Below, in pieces: positions 11,391-13,850 of a stretch of 13,850 bases of DNA. This DNA is from Nitriliruptorales bacterium (GTDB lineage: Bacteria; Actinomycetota; Nitriliruptoria; Euzebyales; Egibacteraceae), in assembly GCA_007133145.1 (NCBI GenBank), contig SLNF01000228.1:1-13850 (forward strand). Reading direction: 5' to 3'. A program made the translations under genes and the position numbers. A model generated the notes under the pieces. It was given only the letters and a program-made list of their open reading frames with translations. It was not told the DNA's origin and ran no database searches. Numbering within the stretch: the stretch's first letter is position 1; each line of letters opens with the position of its first letter.

Positions 11391-13046
11391 ATGGCCGAGG
11401 TGGACCCGCAGTTGACGCACGTCGATCTCTACGACACGACCTTGCGTGACGGCACGCAGCGCGAGGGCATCGCCCTGACCGTCGAGGACAAGCTGCGCGT
11501 TGCTCGCACGATCGACGGGCTGGGCGTCCCCTACATCGAGGGTGGTTGGCCGGGAGCCAACCCCAAGGACACGGAGTTCTTCGCGCGAGCGAAGGCCGGC
11601 GAGCTCGGCCTCGCGCACGCCACGCTCGTGGCCTTCGGCATGACGCGCAGGCCCGGCCACGACGCCGCCGGGGAGCCGGCCCTGTCCGCGCTGCTCGAGT
11701 CGGGGACCTCGATCGTCTGCCTCGTCGGCAAGTCCTCGGCGCTGCACGCCACCGAGGTGCTGGGCACGACCCGCGAGGAGAACCTCGCCATGGTCGCCGA
11801 CTCGGTGCGCCTGCTGCGGGCCGAGGGACGGCGGGTCTTCTTCGATGCCGAGCACTTCTTCGACGGCTTCCGCCACGATGCGTCCTACGCCGCGGACGTC
11901 TGCGCGGCCGCCGCCGAGGCCGGGGCGGAGTGCGTCGTGCTCTGCGATACCAACGGCGGGATGCTGCCCGGCGAGGTCGAGGACGTCACCCGGCGCATGG
12001 TCGCCCACCTCGGGGGCACGCAGGTCGGCGTCCACGTCCACAACGACACCGAGTGCGCCGTGGCCAACTCCCTCGTCGCGCTGCGCGCCGGCGCCACCCA
12101 CGTCCAGGGCACGATCAACGGGATCGGTGAGCGCACGGGCAACGCCAACCTCTGCTCGATCATCCCCAACCTCGAGCTGAAGTGGGGCCTCGAGCTCCTC
12201 GGTCCCGAGCGGCTCGCCCAGCTCTCGCGCGTGGCCCACGAGGTCGCCGAGACGATGAACCTCACCCCCGATCCGCACGCGCCCTACGTCGGCTCGGCGG
12301 CGTTCGCCCACAAGGCCGGCCTCCACGTCTCCGCCCTCGCGAAGAACACGAGCACCTACCAGCACATCGAGCCGGAGGCGGTCGGCAACTCCCTGCGTCT
12401 GCTCATGTCCGAGCTCGCTGGCAAGTCGACGATCGTGATGAAGGGCGAGCAGCTCGGCCTGGACCTCGGCGATGACGGCGATCTCGTGGGGCGTATCCTC
12501 GACCGCGTCAAGGACCTCGAGCACGCCGGCTACTCCTTCGAAGCCGCCGACGCCTCCTTCGAGCTGCTCGTCCGTGAGGAGGCCGGCGTGGCCGTCGAGC
12601 CGTTCCGTCTCGAGGGCTTCCGCGCGATCGTCGAGCGCCGCGAGGACGGCCGCACCGTCGCCGAGGCCACGGCGCGCGTGTGGGTGCGCGCCCGGCCAGG
12701 CGACGACGACGTCGTCGACGGGTGGGTGCGCAAGATCGGCGTCGGCGAGGGCAACGGGCCGGTCGACGCGCTCGACCAGGCCTTCCGTGCTGCGGTCAAC
12801 GGCCGCTACCCCGAGCTCGCGAGGATCTCGCTCGCGGACTACAAGGTCCGCATCCTCGACCCGCAGGCCGGGACCGCGGCGACGACGCGGGTCCTGCTGT
12901 CGAGCTCCGACGGTGAGCGCGAGTGGTCGACGGTCGGGGTCTCGGAGAACGTCATCGACGCCTCCTGGAAGGCCATGGCCGACGCCTACGCCTACGGGCT
13001 CACCCGTGAGGGTGCCGTCGAGACCGATCCGGCGATGGCGCGGTGA
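11391..13046 (+). CDS. cimA: (R)-citramalate synthase
   Basis: CimA condenses acetyl-CoA with pyruvate to (R)-citramalate, the first committed step of threonine-independent isoleucine synthesis. The protein has 551 residues. The N-terminal TIM-barrel HMGL-like domain begins with the DTTLRDGTQREG motif (15-26), and the IEGGWPGANPKD segment (49-60) is typical of CimA rather than LeuA. The metal-binding HVHND is at 215-219, and the NGIGERTGNANL motif is at 243-254. The C-terminal LeuA-type dimerisation/allosteric domain (about 410-535) is where isoleucine feedback would act in known family members. The ATG at 11391 has GAGG 9 bases upstream; an ATG 15 bases earlier has no site. The stop overlaps the next gene in a GTGA junction. 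Expression is probably controlled by the leader and hairpin upstream. Confidence 0.93.
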   Translation: MAEVDPQLTHVDLYDTTLRDGTQREGIALTVEDKLRVARTIDGLGVPYIEGGWPGANPKDTEFFARAKAGELGLAHATLVAFGMTRRPGHDAAGEPALSALLESGTSIVCLVGKSSALHATEVLGTTREENLAMVADSVRLLRAEGRRVFFDAEHFFDGFRHDASYAADVCAAAAEAGAECVVLCDTNGGMLPGEVEDVTRRMVAHLGGTQVGVHVHNDTECAVANSLVALRAGATHVQGTINGIGERTGNANLCSIIPNLELKWGLELLGPERLAQLSRVAHEVAETMNLTPDPHAPYVGSAAFAHKAGLHVSALAKNTSTYQHIEPEAVGNSLRLLMSELAGKSTIVMKGEQLGLDLGDDGDLVGRILDRVKDLEHAGYSFEAADASFELLVREEAGVAVEPFRLEGFRAIVERREDGRTVAEATARVWVRARPGDDDVVDGWVRKIGVGEGNGPVDALDQAFRAAVNGRYPELARISLADYKVRILDPQAGTAATTRVLLSSSDGEREWSTVGVSENVIDASWKAMADAYAYGLTREGAVETDPAMAR

Positions 13047-13612
13047 GCCACGCGGCGGACCACGCCGTCGCGCCGCCGCACCCACCGCTGTCCGACGGCG
13101 TGCTCACGCTGCGGCCCTGGCGTGAGCAGGATGCCCCGGCGCTCGCCGCCGCCGCGGATGACCCCGACGTCGCCCGCTGGCTGCCGCAGCTGCCGAGCCC
13201 CTACACCCTCGCCGACGCCGAGGCCTACCTCGCCTCCCGCCCCGCTGGCTTCGCCGCCGGCACCGACCTGGCCTTCGCCGCCGTCGACGGGGCCGGCTGC
13301 CTCGTCGGCTCGGCGGGCATCCCCCGGCGTGACCCCCGCAACGGCGTGAGCGAGGTCGGCTACTGGATCGCCGTGAGCGCTCGCGGGCAGGGGCTGGCCA
13401 CCCGCGCGGTGCGGCTGCTCATCGCCTGGGCCTTCGACGGCCTCGGTGACGGGCGCGTCGAGCTCATGGCCGCGCCGGAGAACCTCGCCTCGTGCCGCGT
13501 GGCCGAGAAGGCCGGCCTGCGCCGTGAGGGTCTGCTGCGGGGCCGCGAGGCGACCCGTGAGGGGGGTCGTCGCGACCTCGTGATCTACGGGTTGACGGCA
13601 GCGGCACGATGA
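13043..13612 (+). CDS. GNAT N-acetyltransferase, RimJ/RimL-like
   Basis: The protein has 189 residues and begins at a GTG overlapping the cimA stop (GTGA), so it is translationally coupled to cimA. After a short His/Pro-rich lead, the domain opens VLTLRPWREQDAPALAA and DPDVARWLP. The central strands carry GCLVGSAGI and EVGYWIAVSARGQGLATRAVRLL (about 111-133), whose RGQGLA forms the acetyl-CoA pyrophosphate loop. NLASCRVAEKAGLRREG (about 152-168) is the usual closing motif of ribosomal-protein-acetylase-like enzymes. Relatives acetylate N termini, amino acids, antibiotics or other amines, and the substrate here is unknown. The coupling to cimA before it and to a transporter after it suggests one transcript. 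Confidence 0.88.
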   Translation: MSHAADHAVAPPHPPLSDGVLTLRPWREQDAPALAAAADDPDVARWLPQLPSPYTLADAEAYLASRPAGFAAGTDLAFAAVDGAGCLVGSAGIPRRDPRNGVSEVGYWIAVSARGQGLATRAVRLLIAWAFDGLGDGRVELMAAPENLASCRVAEKAGLRREGLLRGREATREGGRRDLVIYGLTAAAR

Positions 13613-13850
13613 TGCCGGCCCTGCTCGTGCTCGTCGGTGCGGTGCTGTGGGGAACGACCGGCACGGCGCAGGCGCTCGGGCCCGCCGAGACCACGCCCGC
13701 CGCGGTCGGCGCGACGCGCGTCGCGCTCGGCGGGAGCGCGCTGCTGCTGCTCGCCGCCGCTCGCGGAGAGCTCGGTCCGCAGGTGTGGCGCGGGGCACCG
13801 CGGGGCGGGACGGCACTCGCCGTCGCCATCGTCGCGATCGCGGGCTACCA
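13609..13850 (+). CDS. EamA/DMT-family transporter, 5' part only
   Basis: The first 80 codons are present; the gene runs off the window end. Two adjacent ATGs (13609 and 13612) give an ATGA overlap with the GNAT stop. The N terminus is a hydrophobic helix (PALLVLVGAVLWGTTGTAQAL), and WGTTG is typical of the first EamA helix. A second helix follows (GATRVALGGSALLLLAAA), then a short loop and the start of a third (TALAVAIVAIAGY). EamA drug/metabolite transporters export amino acids, metabolites or other small molecules. Export of amino acids would fit the cimA transcript, but the substrate cannot be read from this fragment. Confidence 0.8.
   Translation, partial: MMPALLVLVGAVLWGTTGTAQALGPAETTPAAVGATRVALGGSALLLLAAARGELGPQVWRGAPRGGTALAVAIVAIAGY

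Noticed and set aside
11196..13085. 629-codon open frame on the minus strand antisense to cimA
   Set aside because: It mirrors cimA codon for codon, has no recognisable domain, and cimA carries complete catalytic motifs. It also runs across the leader region but reads only as its antisense.

Overview
The window is very GC-rich (above 70% by eye) and codes densely, with codons ending almost always in G or C. Leaderless or GTG starts, TAnnnT-like -10 hexamers and the protein families present (sigma-70 group 2, PspC, LiaF-like, actinobacterial-type LeuB) point to a member of the Actinomycetota, possibly a deep-branching, non-model class. The exact taxon cannot be read from the sequence. I saw no rRNA, tRNA, CRISPR array, insertion sequence or phage gene.

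Layout. Positions 1-5300 hold a group-2-like sigma factor, a Gfo/Idh/MocA oxidoreductase, a WYL-like regulator transcribed divergently from a small HTH protein, a pRiA4b ORF-3-like protein, and a divergent MutT-type Nudix hydrolase. Positions 5294-5770 hold an unassigned stretch that looks coding but lacks a clean start and stop. Positions 5773-7764 are on the minus strand: a GNAT acetyltransferase, then a PspC protein and a LiaF-like 'toast-rack' membrane protein coupled by an ATGA overlap, which look like an envelope-stress module. From 7832 the plus strand carries a HAD-like hydrolase with an altered active site, then branched-chain amino acid genes: leuB, ilvE and, after an oppositely oriented exported protein, cimA. 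cimA is translationally coupled to a GNAT acetyltransferase and to an EamA transporter that runs off the window end.

How the genes fit together. CimA makes (R)-citramalate from pyruvate and acetyl-CoA. LeuB-type dehydrogenases can serve both the leucine pathway and the citramalate route to 2-oxobutyrate, and IlvE performs the last transamination. The window therefore holds three steps of a threonine-independent isoleucine route.

The most interesting element is in the 318-base gap before cimA. A 30-codon leader ORF (11206-11298) ends in a cluster of isoleucine codons, Ile-Thr-Ala-Ile-Ile-Ile. It includes two consecutive ATT codons, which are rare in this ATC-biased sequence. The ORF runs directly into a strong, near-perfect 16-bp hairpin (11287-11326). 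This has the layout of an isoleucine-sensing transcription attenuator, and its peptide may be translated from a nearly leaderless mRNA. I regard it as the candidate regulatory system of the window.
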